DNA of 41,022 nt, from NCBI GenBank assembly GCA_034431765.1, contig DAOUDD010000020.1, positions 1-41,022 of the forward strand, read 5' to 3'. How positions within the stretch are numbered: the stretch's first letter is position 1; each line of letters opens with the position of its first letter. Made by a program: the position numbers and the translations under genes. The DNA comes from DASYAN01 sp034431765. Lineage in GTDB: Bacteria; Chloroflexota; Ktedonobacteria; Ktedonobacterales; Ktedonobacteraceae. Positions 32,068-40,931 of the stretch are shown piece by piece. Below the pieces are notes generated by a model. The model saw nothing but the letters and a program-made list of their open reading frames with translations, was not told where the DNA came from and did not search any database.

Positions 32068-32469
32068 TTAGAGGGGTGTATCGCTCGTATAGAGTTCCTC
32101 GCGTCCAAGATTGCGCGCCTCCAGTTGCTCCTCGTCCTTGACACAGCGTGCCGCCCAGGGAATCGCCTCTAGCCGTTTGTCAGGAATCGGCTGCCCACAC
32201 ACCACACACTTTCCATACGTTCCATCCTCGATCCGCTTCAGTGCCGCCTGCACCTCTGTCAGCAACGCTTGCTCATTGACCTCGACTGATTGCTCCTGCT
32301 GCGTCTCGATCACATCAACCGCCGTCTCCTCAAAATCCTGTGGTCCTTCGCTCGCCTCTTCAGGACTCACTGGCTGTGGATGCGCCTCGGTCAGGCTCGC
32401 TAGCTGGCCCTGCAACTCCTTCTCTCGCTCTTGCAGGATACCCTTCATTTTTTGTATATCAACAGTCAT
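32068..32469 (-). CDS. TraR/DksA-type zinc-finger protein with incomplete Cys set
   Basis: 133 aa from the ATG at 32469, with AAAGGA ten bases upstream. An N-terminal coiled-coil (residues about 5-30 and 60-82) leads to the finger YGKCVVCGQPIPDKRLEAIP and then WAARCVKDEE. Cys88, Cys91 and Cys109 are present, but the fourth ligand position (112) is Asp instead of Cys. DksA-like proteins bind the RNA polymerase secondary channel and tune transcription; several family members are known to lack a full Cys4 set. It is a single-gene unit with a terminator. Whether zinc is bound is open. Confidence 0.83.
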   Translation of the reverse strand: MTVDIQKMKGILQEREKELQGQLASLTEAHPQPVSPEEASEGPQDFEETAVDVIETQQEQSVEVNEQALLTEVQAALKRIEDGTYGKCVVCGQPIPDKRLEAIPWAARCVKDEEQLEARNLGREELYTSDTPL

Positions 32470-32634
32470 CGTGCTCTGATCCTTTCTCTTCTTGACTCTC
32501 AGCAACTACACGTTTCTTGGAAAGAATTCGCTTCACGCGTAGCTAGAATGCGTCATTGAGCAGCAATTGTATGCCATCCCTGATAAAAGATCAAGGCTTG
32601 TCCTGTGGGGAAAAGAGGAGAGATGATGGTGCGA

Positions 32635-32663
32635 TTCAATCTTTTGTCTCCATATGATATGCT
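32635..32663 (+). promoter_or_regulatory. possible promoter of glgB
   Basis: TTCAAT (32635-32640) and TATGCT (32658-32663) are 17 bases apart, 75 bases before the glgB start. The match is moderate. Confidence 0.3.
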
Positions 32664-32737
32664 AGAAGTAGAGAAATGATACCCCCGCGGATGCGTTCCA
32701 CACCATTATCACACCTGTAGCTGTCGGAGGGCACTTT

Positions 32738-34708
32738 ATGCACATACAGCAAGAGATACCATCAGTCTTTAGCGAGTTTGACCTGTATCTGTTTGGTCAG
32801 GGCAAACACTACTACCTCTACGAGAAGATGGGCGCACACATCCGCACGGTCAATGGCGTGACAGGTGTCAACTTCGCGGTCTGGGCACCTTCCGCACGAA
32901 CTGTCTCGGTCATTGGTGACTTCAACAACTGGGATCGTTCGGCACACCCTCTCACTCTGCGTCACGCAGAACTCGGTGTCTGGGAAGGCTTTGTGCCGGC
33001 TATCCCCCGTGGCTCGCTCTATAAATTCGCGCTCTATTCACGCAACAACAGCTACGCTGCAGATAAGATAGACCCCTACGGCTTCTGCTGCGAACTCCGT
33101 CCCAACAACGCAAACATCGTCACTGACATTCCTCGCTACACCTGGCAGGATGAGCAGTGGATGCAGCAGCGTGCTGAGCGTCAGACACTCAGCTCCTCAT
33201 TCTCCATCTACGAGGTCCATCTTGGCTCCTGGCGGCATGTGCCGGAACGTCACCAGGAAGGCGCAGTCGAAGAGGATCGCTTCCTTACCTACCGTGAACT
33301 CGCTCCAGCCCTTGCCTCCTACGTCAAAGCGGCCGGCTTTACCCATGTCGAATTACTTCCTATCACTGAGTTTCCTTTTGATGGCTCATGGGGCTACCAG
33401 GTTACCGGCTATTTTGCTCCCACCAGCCGCTTTGGCCCCCCAGAAGACTTCGCCTATTTCGTCGATTACCTGCATCAGCAGGGTATCGGCGTCCTGCTGG
33501 ACTGGGTCCCCTCACACTTCCCCAAAGATGGGCATGCCCTCAGCTATTACGATGGCACCCACCTCTATGAGTACTCCGACCCGCGCAAGGGCGAACATAA
33601 AGAATGGGGTTCCTATGTCTTTGACTATGGGCGCAGTGAGGTACGCAACTTCCTGATCGCCAGCGCGCTCTTCTGGCTGCGCGAATATCACATCGACGGT
33701 CTGCGTGTCGATGCTGTGGCCTCTATGCTGTATCTAGACTATATGCGTGAGCCTGCCGAGACGCTCAGCAATGCCTACGGTGGTCGCGAGCATCTGGAGG
33801 CTGTTGATTTTCTCCGGCAACTCAACGAGGCTGTCTATGGCGAGGTGCCGGGGACCGTGACCATCGCTGAAGAATCAACTGCGTGGCCCCTTGTCACACG
33901 CCCAACCTATGTGGGCGGGCTGGGCTTCTCCTTTAAATGGAACATGGGCTGGATGCATGATATGCTCGAATATATGCACCTTGACCCCATCCATCGCCGC
34001 TATCACCACAACAATATCACCTTCTCACTCATGTACGCTTACTCCGAGAACTTTGTCCTCCCACTCTCGCACGATGAGGTGGTGCACCTCAAGGGTTCGC
34101 TGCTCACAAAAATGCCAGGCGACCTCTGGCAGCGCTTCGCCAATCTGCGTGCCTTCTTCGGCTACATGTGGGGACATCCTGGTAAAAAACTCCTTTTCAT
34201 GGGAGGCGAGTTCGGACAATGGAGCGAGTGGAACTATAAAGAGAGCCTCGACTGGCATCTCCTCCAGCCCCCCAGCGATCCCCATCACCGCCAACTGCTC
34301 GACTTCGTCCGCGATCTGAACGGTCTCTACCAGCGCGAACCAGCCCTCAACGACCTGGACACCGATCCCGAAGGCTTTGCCTGGATCGACTGCTGCGATT
34401 CGGATAACAGTGTCATCTCCTTCCAACGCCGAGGCAAACACGCCGAAGATACCCTCGTCTTCATCTGTAACTTCACCCCCGTCCCCCGTCACGGCTATCG
34501 CGTCGGCGTCCCAGATCCTGGCACCTACTACGAACTCCTCAACAGTGACGCAGAGCGCTACGGTGGCAGCGGGCAAACCAACGATCATGACATGCCCAGC
34601 GGCCCCATGTTCTGGCAATCCTGCCCGCACTCACTCCTGCTGACACTAGCGCCACTGAGCACAACGATTTTGAAGCGGCGCGTGGAGGAAGATATGCAAG
34701 AAAAGTGA
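32738..34708 (+). CDS. glgB: 1,4-alpha-glucan branching enzyme
   Basis: 656 aa, a GH13 enzyme making alpha-1,6 branches in glycogen. A CBM48 module (residues about 30-125, GVNFAVWAPSARTVSVIGDF) precedes the barrel. The active-site triad is present: the nucleophile Asp near residue 325 (GLRVDAVASMLYLDY), the acid/base Glu near 378 (TIAEESTAWP) and Asp near 446 (LSHDEVVH). It lacks the extra N1 domain of longer branching enzymes. GGAGGG lies upstream of the ATG. No other glycogen gene is in the window. No hairpin separates it from the downstream LOG gene, so they may share a transcript. Confidence 0.93.
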   Translation: MHIQQEIPSVFSEFDLYLFGQGKHYYLYEKMGAHIRTVNGVTGVNFAVWAPSARTVSVIGDFNNWDRSAHPLTLRHAELGVWEGFVPAIPRGSLYKFALYSRNNSYAADKIDPYGFCCELRPNNANIVTDIPRYTWQDEQWMQQRAERQTLSSSFSIYEVHLGSWRHVPERHQEGAVEEDRFLTYRELAPALASYVKAAGFTHVELLPITEFPFDGSWGYQVTGYFAPTSRFGPPEDFAYFVDYLHQQGIGVLLDWVPSHFPKDGHALSYYDGTHLYEYSDPRKGEHKEWGSYVFDYGRSEVRNFLIASALFWLREYHIDGLRVDAVASMLYLDYMREPAETLSNAYGGREHLEAVDFLRQLNEAVYGEVPGTVTIAEESTAWPLVTRPTYVGGLGFSFKWNMGWMHDMLEYMHLDPIHRRYHHNNITFSLMYAYSENFVLPLSHDEVVHLKGSLLTKMPGDLWQRFANLRAFFGYMWGHPGKKLLFMGGEFGQWSEWNYKESLDWHLLQPPSDPHHRQLLDFVRDLNGLYQREPALNDLDTDPEGFAWIDCCDSDNSVISFQRRGKHAEDTLVFICNFTPVPRHGYRVGVPDPGTYYELLNSDAERYGGSGQTNDHDMPSGPMFWQSCPHSLLLTLAPLSTTILKRRVEEDMQEK

Positions 34709-34836
34709 TGATATGCGAAGACATAGCTACATATATCGTTACCCATCACCTCGCTACCCCTTGCCGTTCGTGTTATACTTATCGAGCCATACGGCTTGAT
34801 TGTTCTTGTTGTAGAAGCGCAGAAAACGGACATTGT

Positions 34837-35730
34837 ATGACTCACAAATCTACGAAATTGAATGGACATTCCCGTAAAGATAGAAGATCCACCGCTCGTT
34901 ACCGTTCGTCTCTCAGCAAAGTGCGTGCCTCAACCGAGGATGAGCGCCTGCTCAATCGGCCTACCCAACCCCTTGTCAGCCCAAACGAGGCACCTCCTAC
35001 AGAGCAAGTCCAGCAGGAGGCCCATGCCTTTGAACGGGCGATGAACTTCGACTTCACTGTCACCGATCCCTGGCGTGTCTTCCGTGTTATGAGCGAGTTT
35101 GTGGAGGGCTTTGATGCCCTTGCACATATCCCTCCCTCCGTCGCAATCTTCGGCTCGGCTCGCACAAAGCCCGAAGACCCTTCCTATACAGCGGCAACTG
35201 AAACCGCTCGTCTGCTCGCACAGGCTGGCTTCGGCATCATTACCGGCGGCGGCCCTGGTATTATGGAAGCGGCAAATAAGGGGGCGCAGGAGGGTGGCAA
35301 TCTCTCGATCGGTTGCAATATCGAACTCCCCTTCGAGCAGTCACCGAACGCGTACCTGGACATCTCGCTGGACTTCTGCTACTTCTTCGTGCGTAAAACA
35401 ATGTTTGTGAAATATTCAAACGCCTTCATCATCTTTCCCGGCGGTTTTGGCACGATGGACGAGCTGTTCGAGGCTCTGACGCTCATCCAGACGCAGAAGG
35501 TCAGTCACTTTCCGGTCATTCTCTATGATTCCAAATACTGGGGTGGCCTTATGACATGGATACACGAGACGATGTTGTCCGAAGGCAAGATCTCGCCGCT
35601 TGATGAAAACCTGCTCCACGTCTCCGATGATCCAGCTGAAATCTGTAAGGTCGTTCGTGACGCCTATCAGGAAAGCTACCGTTCGGATCGGGAACGTCCA
35701 CATACCTACCGCGAACAATCTATCCGCTAA
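34837..35730 (+). CDS. LOG family protein (TIGR00730-type)
   Basis: 297 aa from the ATG at 34837 (MTHKSTKLNGHSRKDRRS); a longer frame back to a GTG at 34705 overlaps the glgB stop but reads as Cys-rich nonsense. The first 70 residues are a basic/polar tail. The core has IFGSARTKPEDPSYTAATET, ITGGGPGIMEAANKGAQEGG and FPGGFGTMDELFEALTL. These are the GGGxGxM and PGGxGTxxE motifs of LOG/lysine-decarboxylase-like nucleotide 5'-monophosphate phosphoribohydrolases. Such enzymes release free bases, including cytokinins in some bacteria. The larger size suggests the long LOG subgroup. The substrate is not known. Confidence 0.85.
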   Translation: MTHKSTKLNGHSRKDRRSTARYRSSLSKVRASTEDERLLNRPTQPLVSPNEAPPTEQVQQEAHAFERAMNFDFTVTDPWRVFRVMSEFVEGFDALAHIPPSVAIFGSARTKPEDPSYTAATETARLLAQAGFGIITGGGPGIMEAANKGAQEGGNLSIGCNIELPFEQSPNAYLDISLDFCYFFVRKTMFVKYSNAFIIFPGGFGTMDELFEALTLIQTQKVSHFPVILYDSKYWGGLMTWIHETMLSEGKISPLDENLLHVSDDPAEICKVVRDAYQESYRSDRERPHTYREQSIR

Positions 35731-35741
35731 GCTGCTGTCAC

Positions 35742-35782
35742 CACATCCAAAGATCAGACCTCAGGCCCGGTCTTTGGATGTG
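35742..35782. terminator. bidirectional terminator between the LOG and ABC permease genes
   Basis: CACATCCAAAGA (35742-35753) pairs with TCTTTGGATGTG (35771-35782); an alternative inner GACC/GGTC pair exists. It sits between convergent stop codons. Confidence 0.7.
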
Positions 35783-35795
35783 CTCGTCTCCTGCA

Positions 35796-36701
35796 TTACG
35801 CCTTCAAGCCGGTCATTGCGATACCTCGGATAATGTGGCGCTGCGCGATGATATAGACAATCAGCACAGGCACAACCGCAATCACTGAGCCGGCCATAAC
35901 CAGCGTCCAGGCGGTTGCGTACTGCCCGCGGAACTGGTTGAGCATCAGCGGCACGGTGAAGTTCTCCGGTGTATTCAGCATAATCAGTGGCCTGAAGAAG
36001 TCGTTCCACTGGCTCAGAAAGGCAAAGATGCCCAGCGCCGAGAGCGGGGCTTTAAGCAGTGGGAAGACAACTTGCCAGAAAATGGTCCAGCGGTTGGCAC
36101 CATCGACAATCGCAGCCTCCTCCAACTCCAGTGGAATACCCATAATAAACTGACGCATCAGGAAGACGCCAAAGGCACTAAAGAGCGCCGCCGGCAGAAT
36201 CAGTGACAGCAGTGTGTCTAGCAGGCCGAACTGCTTCATGGTCAGGAAGATGGGAATGATGGTGAGCTGGAAGGGGATCATCAGCGTTGCCAAAAAAGCA
36301 AAGAAGATGATGGTGCGTCCAGGAAATTGAATACGTGCAAAAGCATACGCAGCCATTGAACAGGTGATGAGCTGACAGGCCGTCACCGAGGCGGCGACGA
36401 TGAAGCTATTCATATATGCGAGGTTGAAGGGCAGCGCATTCAGCGATTGTGGATAGTTATCCCACACGAAAGGGTTTGGAATCCACGATGGAGGCACGCT
36501 GAATGCTTGCTGTGTTGTTTCCAGTGAGGTCACCAGCATCCAGAGAAATGGTGCGGCCATAACGATGGCACCAATGATCAGGAACAGATGGATCACGATC
36601 GCGGTAATTGGCTCTGCAACCTTTTTGCGTACTGTACCGCTCCGCTTGATGGTACTCGCTCGTGCAGGTACTGCCTCTTTCCCGATAGTTCCTTGCAGCA
36701 T
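35796..36701 (-). CDS. carbohydrate ABC transporter permease, MalG type
   Basis: 301 aa, six membrane helices. The EAA loop that docks the ATPase is ELEEAAIVDGANRWTIFWQV followed by VFPLLKAP. The N-terminus is basic and cytoplasmic. AAGGAGGAG precedes the ATG. It is the last gene of a three-gene unit, 30 bases after the MalF-type gene. No ATP-binding protein is encoded here, so the importer probably uses a shared MsiK-like ATPase encoded elsewhere. Confidence 0.9.
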   Translation of the reverse strand: MLQGTIGKEAVPARASTIKRSGTVRKKVAEPITAIVIHLFLIIGAIVMAAPFLWMLVTSLETTQQAFSVPPSWIPNPFVWDNYPQSLNALPFNLAYMNSFIVAASVTACQLITCSMAAYAFARIQFPGRTIIFFAFLATLMIPFQLTIIPIFLTMKQFGLLDTLLSLILPAALFSAFGVFLMRQFIMGIPLELEEAAIVDGANRWTIFWQVVFPLLKAPLSALGIFAFLSQWNDFFRPLIMLNTPENFTVPLMLNQFRGQYATAWTLVMAGSVIAVVPVLIVYIIAQRHIIRGIAMTGLKA

Positions 36702-36731
36702 AAACTTTCTCCTCCTTCTTTAGAACGTACC

Positions 36732-37676
36732 TTACACGTCGTAGTTGACCCATCGTCTCTGTAAGCGGAACTGCAATAAGGTGAGTAGCAAAAGGATGGC
36801 GAACAGAATCACTGCCGCTGCGCTGGCAAGACCAAATTGAGCTGTCTCAAAGCCGAGGTGATAGATGTGATACACCATGGTGTAACTATCTTTTCCAGGT
36901 CCACCGCCAGTCAGGATGAAGGTGAGGTCAAACACCTGGAACGAGTTGATGATCGAGATGATCGTTGTGAAGAAGATGGTCGGAGTCAGCATTGGTAGCG
37001 TCACCTGCCAGAAACGCTGAAAGCTATTCGCTCCGTCCATACGTGCCGCTTCGGTGTACGAAACTGGAATACCTTGCAGGCCTGCCAGGAAGATAATCAT
37101 GTTGAATCCCAGCCCTTGCCAGACACCAACCAGCGCAATCGAGGGGATGACAAAGCGCGAATCCGTCAACCAGCCCACGCCTTTGGCATGGAACCAGGAG
37201 CGCAAGAGTGAGTTGATCAATCCGAAATCACTATTGAGCAGCCACGCCCAGATCACGCCCACGGCCACCGCACCTGTGATGTAGGGCATGAAGTAGAGCA
37301 CTCGGTACACGCTCTTGCCACGTACGTTATTGAGGCCAAGCGCGATCAACATCGCAAGAATCAGCCCTCCAGGTACCGCAAGGACTGTGTAATAGATGGT
37401 GTGCAGAAGCGCAATGCGCAAATCGTCACTCTGGAACTGGTCAATGAAATTTTGGAACCCAACAAAGCTAATTGCACCAAGCCCGTTCCAACTTGACATG
37501 CTTAGATAGAAGACAGCAATCAGCGGCACCAGTGAAAACGCCAGGAGTCCAAGGAGCTGTGGCAGGATGAAGATGTATCCCCAAACAATGTCCTTCTTTT
37601 CCCTGCCGTGTGGTTTTCCCGTCGCCGTGGTAGCAACAGCTCCAGGTGCATCCAACGCTTGTACCTGATATTCCAT
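36732..37676 (-). CDS. carbohydrate ABC transporter permease, MalF type
   Basis: 314 aa from the ATG at 37676, with GGAGAGG seven bases upstream; an ATG at 37700 is less well placed. Six membrane helices (first: IFILPQLLGLLAFSLVPLIA). The EAA loop is YTEAARMDGANSFQRFWQVT followed by LPMLTP. It pairs with the MalG-type protein to form the membrane channel for the sugar delivered by the upstream binding protein. The substrate is unknown. Confidence 0.9.
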   Translation of the reverse strand: MEYQVQALDAPGAVATTATGKPHGREKKDIVWGYIFILPQLLGLLAFSLVPLIAVFYLSMSSWNGLGAISFVGFQNFIDQFQSDDLRIALLHTIYYTVLAVPGGLILAMLIALGLNNVRGKSVYRVLYFMPYITGAVAVGVIWAWLLNSDFGLINSLLRSWFHAKGVGWLTDSRFVIPSIALVGVWQGLGFNMIIFLAGLQGIPVSYTEAARMDGANSFQRFWQVTLPMLTPTIFFTTIISIINSFQVFDLTFILTGGGPGKDSYTMVYHIYHLGFETAQFGLASAAAVILFAILLLLTLLQFRLQRRWVNYDV

Positions 37677-37705
37677 AGCTCTACCTCTCCTTTTCTTCAT
37701 TTGTT

Positions 37706-37746
37706 CTCGGCAGGTGCACGTAGGAAAAGCTTGCGCACCCGCCGAG
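37706..37746 (-). promoter_or_regulatory. intercistronic hairpin between binding-protein and permease genes
   Basis: CTCGGCAGGTGC (37706-37717) pairs with GCACCCGCCGAG (37735-37746) with one A-C mismatch. In sugar ABC operons such structures protect the binding-protein mRNA or dampen read-through, so the binding protein is made in excess. It may act the same way here. Confidence 0.55.
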
Positions 37747-37782
37747 ATGAAGTCATCATCTCAGGAACACATTGAGAAAAGG

Positions 37783-39162
37783 TTACTTGGCACCTTCCAA
37801 TCCCTTTTGAATGCGTGGTTTTGCCATCGCCGCTATCTCTGCAAGCGTCGTTTTGACATCTTTTCCCTGCAACCAGACCGGGTCGAGTGCTGTCTTGATA
37901 TCGTCAGTTAAGCCTGGCGCGTTGCCTTCTGCCGGGAACAAACCATAGCCGATGTTACGTGCCTCAAGCAGGTAACTCGCATGTGCCGGGTCGTTTCCCT
38001 CAGTGACAACTGTCTCTGTCTGGGACGACTTCACTGATGGGACAGCATTTCCACCGCCCTGAAGCCTGAACTTCTGTCCTTCCGGGGAGACGTAGCTGGT
38101 GAGAAAATCAAGGGCCTGGTCCTGGAGCGCTGTCTTCTTATTGATTACCATGTATGCGAGAGCCACTGGCGCTGGTGCTGCTTTCCCGCTTGGAGAGGGG
38201 AAGGGAACACAGTCGTACTTCAGCCCGGTCGCAGCCTTGAACTCTGGCAGATCCCAGCGACCAACCGAGATAAAGCCTGTCTGTCCACTAATGAATGCAA
38301 GGTCAGATCCCTGTCCTTTTGGCAGACTTCCTGCGTAGACTATCGTCTTATCTCTCGTCTGGTTCGCTAGCCAGGTAAACGCGTCGAGTGATTTGGGATC
38401 TTCGTGCGCAATGAAATCCCCGTAGCCGTCCTTGTCGTAGACCTTGCCGCCATTGGTCGTGCACCAGGCATAATACTGCAATGACCAGGCATCTAGCACA
38501 AATCCGTATTTCCCGTTTGCCTTGATCTTCGATATCATTTCCTGGAACGCATCCCGCGTCCATCTCCCCTGCTGGTACAGCTCAATTGGCAGCGTCTTCA
38601 CCCCTGCATCCTCCAACACCTTCTGGTTGACCCAGAGCAGTAATGGATTGCAGTCAACGGGCAAACCATAAATCTTTCCGCTTTGTGTCTTCGCCGCTCC
38701 CCACAGACCAGGCAGGAAATCGTCAGCTTTCACTTTGCTCTTCGAGGTATTCAACAAAGGATCAAGTTGGATGACGGTCTGGTTCGCGACGAGTTTGCCG
38801 ATATCGCCATCACCGACGTAGAAGCAGTCAGGTGCGACACCTCCATTGATCTGTGTCAATATCTTGGAAAAGTAGTTGTTGTTTGCCGTGGGAATAAAGC
38901 TGTATTTTACATTGGTGCCATGGGTCTTGTTGTAGTTCGCGGTGAAATCCTGGAACCGTTTGATCTCTCCCGTGTTGGCCCAGTTCGACCACTTGATTGA
39001 AGCTCCACTTCCACCAGAACCGCTTCCTGAGCCACACGATGCAAGGAACGCTTCAATGCTGGAAAGCGAAATGCCTACTGCTAGCGCACGACGCACAAAC
39101 GCACGTCGGTCTATTCTTCCTTCCTGAAACTCTGCTAGAAGAATGTCCTGATTAGCGCCCAT
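37783..39162 (-). CDS. family 1 sugar-binding lipoprotein of an ABC importer
   Basis: 459 aa. The N-terminus has a twin-arginine-like signal (RRAFVRRAL, residues 19-27), a hydrophobic stretch and a lipobox ending LASC (Cys43). This is followed by a Gly/Ser linker, so the mature protein should be a membrane-anchored lipoprotein, perhaps exported by Tat. The rest is an extracellular solute-binding protein of the MalE/UgpB class: IKWSNWANTGEIKRFQDFTA, KIYGLPVDCNPLLLWVNQKV, FISGQTGFISVGRWDLPEF and DFLTSYVSPEGQKFRLQGGG. AGGAAGG precedes the ATG. It is the first gene of the operon and lies downstream of a LacI-family regulator. The ligand is unknown. Confidence 0.9.
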   Translation of the reverse strand: MGANQDILLAEFQEGRIDRRAFVRRALAVGISLSSIEAFLASCGSGSGSGGSGASIKWSNWANTGEIKRFQDFTANYNKTHGTNVKYSFIPTANNNYFSKILTQINGGVAPDCFYVGDGDIGKLVANQTVIQLDPLLNTSKSKVKADDFLPGLWGAAKTQSGKIYGLPVDCNPLLLWVNQKVLEDAGVKTLPIELYQQGRWTRDAFQEMISKIKANGKYGFVLDAWSLQYYAWCTTNGGKVYDKDGYGDFIAHEDPKSLDAFTWLANQTRDKTIVYAGSLPKGQGSDLAFISGQTGFISVGRWDLPEFKAATGLKYDCVPFPSPSGKAAPAPVALAYMVINKKTALQDQALDFLTSYVSPEGQKFRLQGGGNAVPSVKSSQTETVVTEGNDPAHASYLLEARNIGYGLFPAEGNAPGLTDDIKTALDPVWLQGKDVKTTLAEIAAMAKPRIQKGLEGAK

Positions 39163-39186
39163 AATACCTTCCTTCTTTGAGCTATA

Positions 39187-39354
39187 CTATCGTAACGACA
39201 AAAAACGCACGATGAACAAGCATGTCACCTTGCCTGGCAAGGAGGGGAGAAACGGAAGTGCAGAAACGACACGCTGAGATGTGCCGTGAGAAAGGGCGCT
39301 GATCGTGAGGGAGGAGGTTCGAGTAGAGGACTGCGAAAAGAGCTTGATGAACAT
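39187..39354 (-). CDS. possible 55-codon leader peptide upstream of the sugar operon
   Basis: The ATG at 39354 is preceded by AAGGAGAAGGAT, a very good ribosome site, and opens MFIKLFSQSSTRTSSLTISA, ending 24 bases before the binding-protein start. It is Ser/Thr/Leu-rich with a hydrophobic end (KVTCLFIVRFLSL). I do not recognise it. It may be a leader peptide coupled to the operon or a chance frame. Confidence 0.25.
   Translation of the reverse strand: MFIKLFSQSSTRTSSLTISALSHGTSQRVVSALPFLPSLPGKVTCLFIVRFLSLR
39228..39242. promoter_or_regulatory. palindrome upstream of the sugar-binding protein gene
   Basis: CCTTGCC-T-GGCAAGG is a 7+1+7 inverted repeat 66 bases before the binding-protein start. 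It is a candidate operator, but its sequence differs from the LacI palindrome, so the binder is unknown. Confidence 0.35.
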
Positions 39355-39844
39355 ATCCTTCTCCTTCTTCGTGGTACAGAAGGTGGTATCACACGCTGTA
39401 CACGGTCGCCGTTGCACAAAGCCTTCAACGTATAGGAGAGCGAGAGTTTTCTGCTTCTCTCTATCCGTCTAAGGCATTCTTTAGACTACACTGTCCGTTG
39501 CGTAAGAAATTCCATCATGAGAAGAGTACGTGTTTCGGTTACAACCAGAACAAAGAACTCTGTTTCTGGAGATTCCATTCACCCAGCTTCTATCTGCTCT
39601 CTCGTGCACGCTGTGTTCACATTCTGAGAAAGAAGGTCAGGTCATATGCTCTCGTGGATATGTCCTTCTTCTCTCCCTTTTCTCTCTTTAATGGTGAGGA
39701 GAAAACGTTCTGTTACGTACACGGTTCTGAAGAGCTACTTGTTACTACTGTTCCGTCACTACGAGAACCAGATGAAGAGCAGTTCACCTATGGAATGTGT
39801 GCCAACGTGTAAGAAGACGACGGTAAGAAGAGGGTGTGAAATAG

Positions 39845-40867
39845 CTAGACTGATTGTCGCTCGACATATGGACAGTCAATCGTGTGCTGAATCGGTGGAA
39901 AGGCTTCTTCAGTTTGTTTGAGCAAGTGCTCTATCGCCCATTTCCCCATCTCATAATGTGGCAACTGCATTGTTGAGAGTGGAGGCGAGAGTTGCGCTGC
40001 TATCAGCTCGTAATTGTCAAAGCCCATGACCGCCACGTCATCAGGAATTGAGCGTCCTAATGTGCGCACTGCATCGTACACACCCATCGCTATGAAATCA
40101 GAGAAGCAGAAAATGGCAGTTGGTGGCTCAGGAAGCCGGAGCAGTTCCATTCCACCTGCATACCCACCCCTTGATTCATAGTAGTGACAACATACAAGAT
40201 CCTCATCAAAAGGAACATCGTACGCTCTCAATGCTTGCTTGTACCCTTCCAATCGTCCAAGTGCAGCAGGAATAGGAAAAGCATCATTGATAAAGCCGAT
40301 ACGACGATGTCCCCTCTTCAGCAACGTCTCTGTCGCTGTTCGTCCTCCCTGAACCTCATCAGGCACAACAGAGGGGAGAGAACGATCCTCACAGAAGCAA
40401 TCGACCAGAACGACAGGCCCTTCGCGAATGTTTGCGGGAAGCGTGACTTCGCGATGGTACATCGCAGCATAAATAATCCCTTCCACCTGTCTCTCAAGCA
40501 TCACTTCAATCGCCGCCTCTTTCATAATGCTGTCCGCAGCGGTATTAATGATCAAGAGCAGCTTCCCATGTGCCCACGCTGCCTCTTGTGCCCCTTTCAT
40601 AATATTGACCGCGAAGGGTGTTGTGGCAATCTCGTCCGCAATAAAACCAATCGCATGCGTCTGGTTTGTTCGCAGCGTCTTTGCTGCGAGATTGGGACGA
40701 TACGAAAGTTTTCTTGCCGTCTCTAGAATGCGCTCCTTCGTTTCCACGGGAATGCTGGTTGCGGAAGGATGGGCATTGAGCACGAAAGAAACAGTCGTCC
40801 GGGAAACACCCACCTGGCGAGCAATATCTGACATGGTCGCTGGTCGCTTACTTGGTTGACGGGCCAC
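39845..40867 (-). CDS. LacI-family transcriptional regulator
   Basis: 340 aa from the GTG at 40867, with GGAGG eight bases upstream; a TTG at 40882 lies on the ribosome site. The N-terminal HTH with hinge is ATMSDIARQVGVSRTTVSFV, then LN..PSATSIPVETKERILETARKLSYRPNLAAKTL, typical of LacI/GalR. The periplasmic-binding-like effector domain follows (IGFIADEIATTPFAVNIMKG ... GHRRIGFINDAFPIPAALGR ... PPTAIFCFSDFIAMGVYDAV ... AVMGFDNYELIAAQLSPPLS). It is transcribed toward the sugar ABC genes and is probably their sugar-responsive regulator. A perfect 22-bp palindrome sits in its own promoter. Confidence 0.9.
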   Translation of the reverse strand: MARQPSKRPATMSDIARQVGVSRTTVSFVLNAHPSATSIPVETKERILETARKLSYRPNLAAKTLRTNQTHAIGFIADEIATTPFAVNIMKGAQEAAWAHGKLLLIINTAADSIMKEAAIEVMLERQVEGIIYAAMYHREVTLPANIREGPVVLVDCFCEDRSLPSVVPDEVQGGRTATETLLKRGHRRIGFINDAFPIPAALGRLEGYKQALRAYDVPFDEDLVCCHYYESRGGYAGGMELLRLPEPPTAIFCFSDFIAMGVYDAVRTLGRSIPDDVAVMGFDNYELIAAQLSPPLSTMQLPHYEMGKWAIEHLLKQTEEAFPPIQHTIDCPYVERQSV

Positions 40868-40906
40868 GCTGCATTCCTCCAACCAATCGAGAGCCTTCTA
40901 ACACGA

Positions 40907-40928
40907 TTTACTAACACGTGTTAGTAAA
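40907..40928. promoter_or_regulatory. 22-bp perfect palindrome, LacI-type operator
   Basis: TTTACTAACAC and GTGTTAGTAAA meet at a central C-G to give a 22-bp perfect palindrome. LacI/GalR proteins bind such sites with a central CpG. An extra half site CTAACACG lies at 40898-40905. It covers the start region of the LacI gene, so autorepression is likely. Confidence 0.8.
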
Positions 40929-40931
40929 CAG

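Larger units (their letters stand above)
39163..39844. other. intergenic region between the LacI gene and the sugar operon
   Basis: A 682-base gap. On the minus strand it holds a short frame with a good ribosome site and a palindrome just before the operon. I find no copy of the LacI-type palindrome seen at 40907-40928. Frames on the plus strand (for example 39498-39812) have no homology signal. Confidence 0.5.

Noticed and set aside
34025..34630. 201-codon open frame antisense to glgB
   Set aside because: It lies entirely inside a certain gene, has no ribosome site and no recognisable domain. Open antisense frames are expected from codon bias.
34705..34836. Upstream extension of the LOG protein overlapping the glgB stop
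   Set aside because: The 44 extra residues are Cys-rich and unlike the family; the ATG at 34837 gives a sensible N-terminus.
39498..39812. 104-codon plus-strand frame in the gap beside the LacI gene
   Set aside because: Odd composition (many Phe, Ser, Cys), no ribosome site and no homology signal.
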